Below are positions 33,001 through 40,323 of a stretch of DNA of 48,635 bases, piece by piece. This stretch comes from CAZEBW01 sp964510205 (GTDB lineage: Bacteria; Chloroflexota; Anaerolineae; VGOG01): NCBI GenBank assembly GCA_964510205.1, contig CAZEBW010000023.1:1-48635 (forward strand). The letters are read 5' to 3'. The position numbers and the translations under genes are program-made. Numbering within the stretch: position 1 is the stretch's first letter; each line of letters begins with the position of its first letter. The notes under the pieces were generated by a model that saw nothing but the letters and a program-made list of their open reading frames with translations, was not told the origin of the DNA and searched no databases.

Positions 33001-34628
33001 AAAGCGAGCTCCGCGTCCTGAGGCTGCTGGCCGACCAGGCCGCCGTGGCCATCGAGAACGCGCGGCTCTATGAGGCAGCGCAGCGGGAAATCGCCGAGCG
33101 CAAGCGAGCGGAGGAGAGACTCCAGCAGCGTGAGCTGCGGCTGAGCGTGCTCAACCAGATGGGACGGGCTCTGGCCGAGACGCTCGAGCTGCCGCGAATC
33201 TATCGCATTGCTTACGAGCACGTGGCCCAGCTTGTGGACTGCCCCAATTTCGGCATTTCCTTGTACGACCCGCCGACTCGCACCCTGCGGGCCGAGTTCA
33301 TGTTGGACGAGGGGGAGTTGATAGATGTGGCGCAGTTTCCGCCGCTGGTCATGGACATGGAGCCGACGCAGGGGCGGGTGCGGGCCATCGCTACCCGTCA
33401 GCCCGAGATCATAACCAATTACCCAGCCATCCTTGAGAAAGCAACAGGTTCTAGAGTGCGGATAGGCGTTTCCAGCAGCGAGCACGTTACAGGAGCAGCG
33501 ATGTACGTGCCGATGGTTGCGCGCGGCCAGGTGATCGGTCTGTTGGAGGTGCAGAGCTACCAACTCAACGCCTACGACGTGGAGCACGCCGAGCTGCTCG
33601 GGCCGGTGGCCAATCAGATTGGCTTGTCCATCCAAAACGCCAGGCTGTTCGGCGAGACCCGTCGGCTCCAGGAGTTTAACCAGAGCATCGTCCAGAGCAT
33701 GGCCGAGGGCATCGCCATCGAAGACGCAGAGGGCGTCTTCACCTTCGTCAACCCGGCTGCGGCGGAGATGCTGGGCTACAGGCCGGAGGAGTTGGTGGGC
33801 CAGCACTGGACGACCGTTATCCCCCCTGACCAGCAGCCCATCGTTCAGGCCTCGGATGAGCGGAGGAAGCGTGGTGAGAGCAGTAGTTACGAGCTGGAGT
33901 TGGTGCGCAAGGACGGCGAGCGACTGTCGGTCCTGGTCAGCGGCAGCCCTCGTTTCGAGGATGGCCGCTTCGCTGGCACCCTGGCCGTCTTCGCCGACAT
34001 CACCGAGCGCAAGCGGGCGGAGGAGGAACTCCGACAGAGCTTCGAGAGATTACAGATAGCCTTGGAGGGAACGGTGGACGTCCTGGTGTCGGCTGTCGAG
34101 ATGAAGGACCCCTACACCGCCGGGCATCAACGGCGGGTGACCCAACTGGCCTGCGCTATCGCCAGAGAGCTGAACCTTCCCCAGGAACAGATCGAGGGAC
34201 TGCGCATGGCCAGCCTGATTCATGACCTCGGCAAGATCAGTATACCGGCCGAGATTCTCAGCAAGCCGACGCCATTGATGGAACTCGAATGGGGTATGAT
34301 TAGAACTCATCCCCAAGTGGGTTATGACATACTGAAGAGGATAGACTTTCCCTGGCCAGTGGCCGAAACCGTGCTGCAGCACCACGAGAGGCTGGATGGT
34401 TCTGGTTATCCGCAAGGTCTATTGGGTAAAGACATTCTCATGAAAGCGAGAATCTTGGCGGTGGCTGACGTTGTCGAGGCCATGGCCTCTCACCGGCCTT
34501 ATCGGCCGCTTCGTGGTCTGCAAGAGGCTCTAGAGGAAATCTCGCAGAACAGGGGTGTGCTTTATGACAGTGAGGTGGTGGTCGCTTGCTTGAAGCTGTT
34601 TACCGAGGAGGAGTTTGAGTTCAAGTAA
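30063..34628 (+). CDS. Multi-GAF/PAS HD-GYP phosphodiesterase
   Basis: A soluble signalling protein of about 1521 residues. Order: short coiled coil, GAF1 (65-210), PAS1 (217-345), GAF2 (346-505), GAF3 (506-685), GAF4 (686-850), GAF5 (851-1025), GAF6 (1026-1205), PAS2 (1206-1335), HD-GYP (1336-end). The HD-GYP domain keeps the HD of LIHDLGK and the HHERLDGSGYP signature, so it should hydrolyse cyclic-di-GMP. No membrane segment is present. The GTG at 30063 is chosen, 9 nt after TAGGAGG. GAF3 contains an in-frame C/G-rich palindrome (31707-31748) encoding PPSPPKLGGEGG. Six GAF domains in one protein is exceptional; the ligands are unknown. Confidence 0.88.
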   Translation: MKDEDKTKEQLMNELVELRRRIAELETTEAERKRVEDKLRRNEARYRALFADSQRQAQELSLLNQVRTALAGELDLPVLFRTVVEAIADTFGYEFVSLYLLQDDVLVLQHQVGYDRVIEKIPMTQGVTGRVVRTGEPVLLEDVRTDPAFLEAVEGIVSEVCVPLFDQDTPVGVLNVEGSALGEVDLRLMTALSEHVSVAIGRARLYAEVQEGEDRYLDLYDNAPDMYFTVRRDGTIVSVNRLGAEMLGYEKEELIGRPVTVVFHPEDAALVQQQIDEILDSGEGISKLEFRKVRKDGSVMYVSERISLQHDPQGELTLRIICRDITERQRAEEELRQHTAQLEALREVELGLAAELDLDDLLHSIVSRAVELLGGYSGAIDLYRPDLDVLEWIVSVGIDQSPLTAFLHRGEGLCGKVWESGEPLIVNDYHHWEGRAAGWEDHPFQALMAVPVYWAEEFLGVLEVSAVPPRTFSPADSELLSLFANQAAIAIRNVRLYDDARSRAERLAVVNHVARAVGATLDLDHLMETVYREVMSVFEADAFFIALYAPPSPPKLGGEGGGELDYRLQVDEGIREPRERRSLGTGLTSLVVGEKRPILIRDFEKEKDRLPDPGLWGTMKTTASWLGAPMLIGERLIGVICVQDYRPYVYGEEEELLLSTIADQVAVAIEQVRLYEAERDQRELAEALEEAAAALTATLDFDQVLDRILDQVGRVVPHDAVNIMLVEDHQVRAVRWRGYERFGADDLFSTLMLDLSELRGLQQMADTREPLAIPDVTTYPGWVQVHEWLRSYAAAPILVHGEVIGFLSVDSATPGFFTQAHAEALRAFAGHAAVAIENARLYEAERRRLAELESLHQASLHLTSTLELEPILEAILDHALKLVAADDTHIFLYDGERLAFGAAMWEDGRRSQPYSDPRPQGLTYTVARSGERMVVPDVDRHPMFQDYQWGGAIVGLPLRIGERVVGVMNVSFETPHAFDESELRVLRLLADQAAVAIENARLYEAAQREIAERKRAEERLQQRELRLSVLNQMGRALAETLELPRIYRIAYEHVAQLVDCPNFGISLYDPPTRTLRAEFMLDEGELIDVAQFPPLVMDMEPTQGRVRAIATRQPEIITNYPAILEKATGSRVRIGVSSSEHVTGAAMYVPMVARGQVIGLLEVQSYQLNAYDVEHAELLGPVANQIGLSIQNARLFGETRRLQEFNQSIVQSMAEGIAIEDAEGVFTFVNPAAAEMLGYRPEELVGQHWTTVIPPDQQPIVQASDERRKRGESSSYELELVRKDGERLSVLVSGSPRFEDGRFAGTLAVFADITERKRAEEELRQSFERLQIALEGTVDVLVSAVEMKDPYTAGHQRRVTQLACAIARELNLPQEQIEGLRMASLIHDLGKISIPAEILSKPTPLMELEWGMIRTHPQVGYDILKRIDFPWPVAETVLQHHERLDGSGYPQGLLGKDILMKARILAVADVVEAMASHRPYRPLRGLQEALEEISQNRGVLYDSEVVVACLKLFTEEEFEFK
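31707..31748. repeat. CCCCCC/GGGGGG palindrome inserted in a GAF domain
   Basis: A run of C with AGCCCCCCCAAATTGGGG and a run of G forms a strong palindrome, in frame after the strand FFIALYA. The other GAF domains of the same protein lack this loop, so insertion is the simplest reading. Confidence 0.75.
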
Positions 34629-34700
34629 GTGGGCCGCTCAACGCGGTTGGATTGTTGACCATTTTTCGGTAGGTCTCAAGCAGGACAAGGAGGTAGAGAG

Positions 34701-36047
34701 ATGAGAAAGCTGCATCTTGTTCTAACTTTGGCGCTGGGCCTGGGCTTGTTGGCAGGCCTGACCGTCAGCACCACCGCTCGGGCTGCCCAGCCCGGCAAGA
34801 AAATCCAGCTTCCCAGCATCAGCGTCGAGGACGGCTGGAGCACCTTGATCAACACGCAGAACGTGGGAGAGGATGATACCGGCGCGGTGGTCTTCTTCTG
34901 GGGGGAGTATTCGGGCTTGTGTCCTTCTAACTCTCCAGGACCCATCGAGGTCATGTGTCAGACCATCGTCCACCATGGCGTTTGGACGCTGCGAAGCGCT
35001 ATCCCCACTGAGGCTAAGGCGGCCATCATCTACTCGGTAGACAAGGACCTCTTCGACCAGGCCTGCCAGGAGGCGGTTGACGCCGTGGGCGACCATTCCG
35101 CCTGGACGCAGTGGAAAGCGGACTATCAGGGCAGCGGCGAGCCTCTGGCGGCGGTCGTGATGCGTTCTGGCCCCTATGGCTCTTCCAGCTCCTACAATGG
35201 CATCTCTGAGTTCATGGAAGGGAACTATCCGCCGTACGGGCACTACGCCCTCCTTTTGAAAAAAGACTACCAGGGCCAGAACTCGCAGCTCTCCATTCAG
35301 AATTCGGGTCAGTACTGTGTTTCCGTGTGGATCGAGTACAAAAGCGACTGCGGTCCTGTCGTCCACAACCAGCATGTCGAGGCGCTGGCGCCGGGCGAGG
35401 CCCTGCATCTGAAGATGGAGGAAATCGAAGCGATACCCACCAACTGGCTGGGAACGGCGTTTGTCACTGCCAGCCAACCGCTGGGAGTCGTCGTGGAGCA
35501 CATGAACGTGGCCCCCACTCCCACCAGCACGGCAACGGGAACGCCGACCGCCACCCTCACGGCAACGCCGACTGCGACCAGCACCCCAACGGCGACGCCC
35601 ACGCTCACCAGCACCCCGACGCCGACGCCGACGAGCACGGTCATCGCAGCCGCCACGCCCACGGTGGTCGCGGCCCCTGATTTCGATTTGTACATACCCC
35701 TCATCATCAAAGAGCCCAGTCGCGTGCCCACGGTGAGTGACTTTCACATGAGCGCGACGCCTTATGGGCCGCCCGTGAGCCATTTCCCACTAGGGACGAC
35801 CGTCGTCTATGCCGTCTTCGGCTATGCTCATATGTATGACCATGAGGTCAGGATAACGATTCATGACCAGGTGGGCGAGATGCTGTTCGAGCGAGTGGAA
35901 TCCTACACGGGCTCTGGGACGGACTCCGTTGAGGTAGTGGCTCCAGGGGGAGGGGCGTTTGACGAGGGCCGGTATGTCACCCGTGTGTATGCGGACAGCA
36001 ACCTGTTTCCACTGGTGACTATCTACTGGTATGTGGGGGAAAGCTAG
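34701..36047 (+). CDS. Secreted protein with Thr/Pro linker
   Basis: 448 residues. A signal peptide (LHLVLTLALGLGLLAG to ARAA) precedes a globular domain (about 30-265) with Cys pairs and many aromatic residues. Then comes a 45-residue Thr/Pro/Ala linker, a short DLYIPLIIKE segment characteristic of Chloroflexi secreted proteins, and a beta-rich C-terminal domain (about 350-448). No enzyme motif is recognised; an adhesive or structural surface role is possible. The tandem ACxCC-type codons of the linker make the DNA repetitive here (about 35515-35660). AAGGAGG lies upstream of the ATG. Confidence 0.75.
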   Translation: MRKLHLVLTLALGLGLLAGLTVSTTARAAQPGKKIQLPSISVEDGWSTLINTQNVGEDDTGAVVFFWGEYSGLCPSNSPGPIEVMCQTIVHHGVWTLRSAIPTEAKAAIIYSVDKDLFDQACQEAVDAVGDHSAWTQWKADYQGSGEPLAAVVMRSGPYGSSSSYNGISEFMEGNYPPYGHYALLLKKDYQGQNSQLSIQNSGQYCVSVWIEYKSDCGPVVHNQHVEALAPGEALHLKMEEIEAIPTNWLGTAFVTASQPLGVVVEHMNVAPTPTSTATGTPTATLTATPTATSTPTATPTLTSTPTPTPTSTVIAAATPTVVAAPDFDLYIPLIIKEPSRVPTVSDFHMSATPYGPPVSHFPLGTTVVYAVFGYAHMYDHEVRITIHDQVGEMLFERVESYTGSGTDSVEVVAPGGGAFDEGRYVTRVYADSNLFPLVTIYWYVGES

Positions 36048-36052
36048 TGGGT

Positions 36053-36081
36053 TTGCCTTTCCGGCGTACAGCGAGTATAAT
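36053..36081 (+). promoter_or_regulatory. Sigma70-type promoter for acyP
   Basis: TTGCCT (36053-36058), a 17-bp spacer and a perfect TATAAT (36076-36081), 24 bp before the acyP start. Confidence 0.55.
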
Positions 36082-36104
36082 TCTTTGGGCCGAGGTGATG
36101 AGAC

Positions 36105-36392
36105 GTGGCTAAGAAACGAGCGCACCTCTTCGTCAGCGGTCGAGTGCAGGGCGTCTTCTTCCGCGCCGAGACCCGAGACCTGGCCCGCCGCTTGGGTGTG
36201 ACTGGCTGGGTCAGAAACCTGTGGGATGGGCGGGTGGAGGCCGTCTTTGAGGGAGAGGGTTGGGCCGTCGAGCGGATGGTCTCCTGGTGCCACCGTGGAC
36301 CGCGCGGGGCGCACGTGGACAATGTTGACGTAACTTATGAGGATTACAGCGGGGGATATGATTCGTTTACCGTGGTCTATTCGAGCTCATGA
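36105..36392 (+). CDS. acyP: Acylphosphatase
   Basis: A 95-residue enzyme that hydrolyses acyl phosphates. The substrate loop SGRVQGVFFR carries the catalytic Arg (R20), and the catalytic Asn is N38 in GWVRNLWDGRVEAVFEG. Length and motif order are canonical. The start is a GTG preceded by GAGGTGATGAGAC. It stands alone behind its own promoter. Confidence 0.93.
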   Translation: MAKKRAHLFVSGRVQGVFFRAETRDLARRLGVTGWVRNLWDGRVEAVFEGEGWAVERMVSWCHRGPRGAHVDNVDVTYEDYSGGYDSFTVVYSSS

Positions 36393-36404
36393 AGAGCGAT
36401 GGTA

Positions 36405-36435
36405 TATAACAACGAATCAGGGGGATTGACCGAAT
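36405..36435. repeat. Left inverted repeat of the GxxExxY gene
   Basis: TATAACAACGAATC followed by GGATTGACCGAAT ends at the base before the start codon. Its complement lies at 37264-37293. Confidence 0.75.
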
Positions 36436-37233
36436 ATGGCCGACCTTATCTATCCCGAACTCAGTTATGTAGTACAAGGCGGTCTCTACGATGTTTACAA
36501 CGAATTGCGCTACCTTGAGCTTTCGGAAGAGGGTTGGGAGAACGCCTTTCTGATCGTTCTGGCAGAACGAGGGGTCTCTGCCCAGCGACAGGTGGAGTAT
36601 GAGTTGCGTTACAAAGGCTATCGGATTGGCCGCTTCTTCGTGGACGTGTTGGCCGATGGCAAGTTGCTGCTCGAACTAAAGGTGGAAGACGAGTTGCTGC
36701 CCATTGATGTAGCCCAGGTGCTCACTTACCTCAAGGTAAGCGAACTGAAACTGGGCATCCTGGTCAACTTTGGGGGGGATGAGTTGGAATTCAAGCGCAT
36801 ACCCAACTTTATCAGCCAGCGAGTTGCCCATCATCCTCAGGTCAGTGCTATGCAGTCTTCGGGCCATCTGCTGTACCCGGAACTGACGGGGGAACTGCGG
36901 GCTATCCTCTACGAAGTGCATAGCGAACTGGGCCCCGGCTTTGTGCATATGCACTATCGGCGTGCCACGCAGATGGAATTGCGCTGGTGCGATATTCCTT
37001 ACAAGGTAAAGAAGGAGATCACCATTCAGTTGCGCGGGCAACCTATAGAGAAGCGTGAGACCCGGCTTCTCATTGTGGACGACAAAGTGCTCCTGGCACC
37101 CATCGCTGTCCGCGACATTACACCCAAACTCAAAGGGCGCTTCCGTCAGTATCTGAAGCTTCTGGGCCTGGAGCTTGGACTCGTCGCCAATTTCCACGTG
37201 CCAAGTCTGGAGATTGAAAAGGTACGAATATAA
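36436..37233 (+). CDS. Duplicated GxxExxY-type protein
   Basis: 265 residues built from two related halves. Each begins LIYPEL or LLYPEL, continues with a helix (GGLYDVYNELRYLEL; RAILYEVHSELGPGF) and a tract matching GxxExxY proteins, and ends with the family's LKLGILVNFG or LELGLVANFH strand. The first half has the ELKVEDELLPIDVAQVLTYL core with acidic residues and a Lys as in small restriction-like folds. The second half is diverged in its core. GxxExxY proteins are small proteins of unknown biochemical role, usually single-domain (about 125 residues). The gene is flanked by about 30-bp inverted repeats. Confidence 0.75.
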   Translation: MADLIYPELSYVVQGGLYDVYNELRYLELSEEGWENAFLIVLAERGVSAQRQVEYELRYKGYRIGRFFVDVLADGKLLLELKVEDELLPIDVAQVLTYLKVSELKLGILVNFGGDELEFKRIPNFISQRVAHHPQVSAMQSSGHLLYPELTGELRAILYEVHSELGPGFVHMHYRRATQMELRWCDIPYKVKKEITIQLRGQPIEKRETRLLIVDDKVLLAPIAVRDITPKLKGRFRQYLKLLGLELGLVANFHVPSLEIEKVRI

Positions 37234-37293
37234 CAGCGAATCAATGAGGATGGAACGAAGTCCATTCGGTAAATCCTTGGATTCGTTGTTATA
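37229..37293. repeat. Right repeat of the GxxExxY gene (hairpin)
   Basis: TATAACAGCGAATC (37229) and GGATTCGTTGTTATA (37279-37293) form a hairpin. The segment 37264-37293 is the inverted partner of 36405-36435. It may also act as a terminator. Confidence 0.7.
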
Positions 37294-37332
37294 TTTGTCA
37301 TTTCCCAAATATAACTCGAGGAGGCAACATCA

Positions 37333-38283
37333 ATGAAGATGGACAAGGTTTCACGAGCAATGGAGCGAGTAGGTATCCCCGGCAGGGACGCCTACGATCT
37401 TCCCACCAGCCCCAAGCGCTTCCCCGACGGGGCTTGGTACCGCATGGAGGTCTCTGGCGTGGAGCGACCCAAGGTGCTGGAGGCCGTCATTGACGAGTCG
37501 CAGAAGCGGAACATGCCCATCCACCGCCTGATCTCGGTGGTGATGGGCGCCACCCTTCTGGACAAGGCGGAGCTGAAAGACTTCGCCCAGATGGCCGCCG
37601 AGGCCCAGATGGAGGTCATCCTGACCCCCGGCCCCCGCTCCGCCTGGGACACGGGACGGCAGTTGGTCACGCCCGAGGGTGGGCTCTCCGGCCTGCGCTT
37701 CCGTGGCTCCGACCAGTTGTGCCAGGTCATCACCGATATCATGACCTGCATTGACATCGGCTTCCGGGGTTTCCTGGTGATTGACGAGGGGCTGCTCTGG
37801 CTGGTCAACGAGATGAAGAAGAACGGCGACATCCCTGAGGACGTGGTCTTCAAGGTTTCCATCTACGCCGGCCACGCCTCGGCTGCAGGCGGCAAAGTGC
37901 TGCAATCGCTGGGCGCGGGCACGTTCAACCCCGTGGCCGACCTCAGCTTGCCCCAGTTCGCTTCCATCCGCCAAGCCATTGACATCCCGCTGGATGTCCA
38001 CATCATCCTCACCGAGTCCTTCGGCGGGTACATCCGCATCTACGATGGCCCGGAGATGGCTCGGGTGTGTGCGCCGTGCTACTTCAAGATCGAGCCGGGG
38101 CCGGCGTGCGCGGCGGGGCCAGGCGCGCTCTACAAGCCCTGGGTGGATGAGGGGATGCTGGCCCACTGGGCGCGAGTGAAGGTCAAATATGCCCAGATCA
38201 TCCACGAGACCATCCAGGAGAACTTCCCCCAGGCCACCATGTCGGGCATAGGCCCTGCGGACCTGGCCATACCGAGGCCGTAA
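37333..38283 (+). CDS. Conserved protein of uncertain function (U32-like annotation in relatives)
   Basis: 316 residues. Conserved-looking blocks are GIPGRDAYDLPTSPKRFPDG, GGLSGLRFRGSDQLCQVI, GFRGFLVIDEGLLWLVNEM, SIYAGHASAAGGKVLQSLGA and CYFKIEPGPACAAGP. The alternating strand/helix pattern suggests a TIM-barrel-like fold. I recall similar proteins annotated as U32-family peptidases, but no U32 signature is seen, so the label is weak. GAGGAGG precedes the ATG. It is the first gene before the two aldolase-Fae fusions on the same strand, 131 bp apart across a repeat tract, and could share their pathway. Confidence 0.55.
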   Translation: MKMDKVSRAMERVGIPGRDAYDLPTSPKRFPDGAWYRMEVSGVERPKVLEAVIDESQKRNMPIHRLISVVMGATLLDKAELKDFAQMAAEAQMEVILTPGPRSAWDTGRQLVTPEGGLSGLRFRGSDQLCQVITDIMTCIDIGFRGFLVIDEGLLWLVNEMKKNGDIPEDVVFKVSIYAGHASAAGGKVLQSLGAGTFNPVADLSLPQFASIRQAIDIPLDVHIILTESFGGYIRIYDGPEMARVCAPCYFKIEPGPACAAGPGALYKPWVDEGMLAHWARVKVKYAQIIHETIQENFPQATMSGIGPADLAIPRP

Positions 38284-38284
38284 A

Positions 38285-38344
38285 ATTCGTAGACTCGGGA
38301 TTCGTAGACTCGGGATTCGTAAATTCGGGATTCGTAGATTCGGA
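38285..38344. repeat. Four tandem 15-bp repeats
   Basis: Four units of ATTCGTAGACTCGGG type (38285, 38300, 38315, 38330), then inverted relatives (AATCTACGAATTTACGAACC) up to about 38395. It fills the gap before the first aldolase-Fae gene. Confidence 0.85.
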
Positions 38345-38414
38345 ATCACTCACCAATCTACGAATTTACGAACCTACGAATCTACGAGGTTACGAACCTT
38401 AAGGAGCAAAGCAC

Positions 38415-39860
38415 ATGAGCATTGCATCGAAGCACAGCAAGCTGCCCTTTCCCCCCGGCGTCTTCCCCGCTCTGGTGACGCCTTTCGGCAGGGACGAGGA
38501 GGTGGACGAGAGCGCGTTTCGCGGCCTCATCCGCCACGTGATTGACCACGTGGACGGGTTGGTGCCCTGCGGCACTACGGGCGAGTTCCCCTATCTGTCG
38601 GTGGAGGAGCAGAAGCGGCTGGTGGAGATCGCCGTCGAGGAGGCGCAGGGCAAGCCCGTCATCGCCGGCGCCGGGGCCCCCTCGACCCGCCAAGCCATCG
38701 AGCTGGCACAAAACGCCCAAGAGGCCGGCGCCAGCGCGTGTCTGGTGGTGACGCCTTACTTCCTACACCCCTCCGACAAAGGCGTCTACCAGCACTTCTA
38801 CGAGCTGGCCAGGGCGGTGGACATTCCTATCTTTCTGTACAACATCCCCCAGGTGGTGGACGCTTATTTGCCCCGCACCGTCGTCGAGGACCTGGCCGAC
38901 CTGGATAACATCGTGGGCTTGAAAGATTCCTCCGGCAACCTGACCTACACCATGGAAGTGCTGGAGATGGTCCAGGGGCGCATTGACGTCTTCATCGGCC
39001 ACGACGAGGTGGTGCTGCCCGCCCTGGCCGGGGGCTGCTCCGGCATGATCCTGGCCAGCGCCAACGTCTTCCCCGAGGTCTGGCAGCAGGTCTTGGCGGC
39101 CGTGCGGAGGGGCGATGTGGCTACCGCGCGGGATTGGCAGAGGAAGGTGCAGAAGCTGGCCCGCATCTTCTGCCGCCACGGTGGGGGCGTGGCCGTCAAG
39201 GCGGCCCTGAACATGATGGGCGTCAAAGTCGGACCGCCGCGCCGGCCGCTGAAGTCCACGGGCGGGGCCTTGCTCCACGAGACGCGAGCCGAGATCCGAA
39301 TGGAGCTGGAGAAGCTGGGCAAGGTGCAAGGGACTAGGGACAAGGGACTAGGGATTAGGGGAGCGGTGGAGGAGCGGTTTGGGGATGTGGGGTTGACGGC
39401 GGAGGGGATTCAGGCTGCCGGGCTGCGGGTGGGCAGTGGATCGGCTGGGGAGGCGCCGGAGTGGGTGCAGCTCGACCTAGTGGCCGGTTCTAAAGTGGGG
39501 CCGCTGGGCGATGCCTACGCCTACCAGCTTACTTATCCCCTCCATCGCCGCCAGGCGCTGACCACCATCCTGGAGCCCAACCTCACTGTGCGTCCGCCGA
39601 CGCTGATCCTGCCCGCGCTGGAGCAGAAGAACCTCCGCCAGGCCAACATGATCTACGGCCCGACCCAGGCGGCGGTGGCCAAGGCCATCGCGGACGCGCT
39701 GGAGCAGGGAGTGATCCCAGAGGCGGCCATGAACGAGGAAGTGATGATCGTCCTGGCCACGGTGGATCCGAGAGCTCTGGATCGCCACGCCCTCTACCAG
39801 AACGTGTACGCGGCGATGGGGGAGGCGATTGGGCAGGTGTACGTCAAGCGTGAAACGTAA
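38415..39860 (+). CDS. DapA-superfamily aldolase fused to a Fae domain (copy 1)
   Basis: 481 residues in two enzymes. Residues 12-298 are a class I aldolase of the DHDPS/N-acetylneuraminate lyase superfamily: GTTGEF (53-58), YNIP (Y142) and the Schiff-base Lys K170 in VGLKDSSGN. The Arg that follows YNxPS in true DHDPS is replaced by Val, so lysine synthesis is unlikely. Residues about 345-470 are a formaldehyde-activating enzyme domain (NMIYGPTQAAVAKAIADALEQG, 411-432). The position of the Fae catalytic His (AHIDL) holds Gln (VQLDL, Q352). The Fae part lacks the last 30 residues of the family, and the final VKRET is encoded by repeat DNA. The linker also contains repeat-derived residues (303-316). 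AAGGAGC precedes the ATG. Confidence 0.85.
   Translation: MSIASKHSKLPFPPGVFPALVTPFGRDEEVDESAFRGLIRHVIDHVDGLVPCGTTGEFPYLSVEEQKRLVEIAVEEAQGKPVIAGAGAPSTRQAIELAQNAQEAGASACLVVTPYFLHPSDKGVYQHFYELARAVDIPIFLYNIPQVVDAYLPRTVVEDLADLDNIVGLKDSSGNLTYTMEVLEMVQGRIDVFIGHDEVVLPALAGGCSGMILASANVFPEVWQQVLAAVRRGDVATARDWQRKVQKLARIFCRHGGGVAVKAALNMMGVKVGPPRRPLKSTGGALLHETRAEIRMELEKLGKVQGTRDKGLGIRGAVEERFGDVGLTAEGIQAAGLRVGSGSAGEAPEWVQLDLVAGSKVGPLGDAYAYQLTYPLHRRQALTTILEPNLTVRPPTLILPALEQKNLRQANMIYGPTQAAVAKAIADALEQGVIPEAAMNEEVMIVLATVDPRALDRHALYQNVYAAMGEAIGQVYVKRET
39330..39362. repeat. GGGACTAGGGA tandem repeat inside coding sequence
   Basis: GGGACTAGGGACAAGGGACT and AGGGATTAGGGG lie in frame in the linker between aldolase and Fae, encoding QGTRDKGLGIRG. 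Confidence 0.6.
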
Positions 39861-39941
39861 AACGTGAAACGTCAAGAACGCTTGGGAGGTTTGAGCGGAG
39901 AGGGTGTGACAACAGACTGGAGGATTGAACGGACGGACTCA

Positions 39942-39983
39942 CCCCCGGGGATGGGGCTCTGAGCGCTTTCCGAGGAAGTTCGC
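39942..39983 (+). repeat. Copy of the 8.2-kb element's right arm
   Basis: CCCCGGGGATGGGGCTCTGA then GCGCTTTCCGAGGAAGTTCG matches 8271-8311 with few changes. Like that copy it ends 20-30 bp before a small gene's start codon. Confidence 0.65.
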
Positions 39984-40004
39984 TAATCTACTGGAGGTGA
40001 CATA

Positions 40005-40199
40005 ATGAAAGAATGCAGCCAAGACCAAAACCTGGCCAAGTGCACCTGCACCTACGAGCCTTGCAGTCGCAAGGGGCTGTGCTGTGAGTGCATCATGTAC
40101 CACAAGAAGTACGGCGAACTGCCCGGCTGCCTGTTCCCGCCGGAGGTGGAGCGAACGTATGACCGAAGCATTGCGCGCTTCGTGAGTATCCATAAGTAG
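40005..40199 (+). CDS. DUF6485 cysteine-rich small protein
   Basis: 64 residues with eight Cys (4, 13, 15, 20, 26, 27, 29, 42), including CTCTYEPCSRKGLCCECI, then YHKKYGELPGCLFP and TYDRSIARF. This matches the small DUF6485 family as I remember it. The spacing suggests a zinc or iron-sulfur site. It has GGAGGTGAC 4 nt before the ATG and lies between the two aldolase-Fae genes on the same strand. The function is unknown; an electron or metal carrier or a regulator for the aldolase-Fae enzymes is possible but unproven. Confidence 0.75.
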   Translation: MKECSQDQNLAKCTCTYEPCSRKGLCCECIMYHKKYGELPGCLFPPEVERTYDRSIARFVSIHK

Positions 40200-40201
40200 A
40201 C

Positions 40202-40303
40202 GTGTCATTGCGAGGCGCGCTTTTTGCGCCGAACTTGGAAGTGAAAACGGCGCAATCCCCAATTCGCGGGATGGGGATTGCTTCGCTGCGCTCGCAATGA
40301 CAC
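40202..40303. repeat. Dispersed inverted repeat, TCATTGCGAGG family (complete)
   Basis: Perfect 13-bp ends GTGTCATTGCGAG and CTCGCAATGACAC enclose further self-complementary segments (GGCGCGC...GCGCC; CAATCCCC...GGGGATTG). This is the most complete member of the family in the window. It runs into the false upstream start of the next gene. Confidence 0.85.
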
Positions 40304-40323
40304 AGATCACAAAGGAGGCCATT

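Noticed and set aside
38415..39860. Calling the aldolase-Fae genes dapA (lysine synthesis)
   Set aside because: The Arg after YNxPS that binds the substrate carboxylate is replaced by Val or Cys, and a Fae domain is attached.
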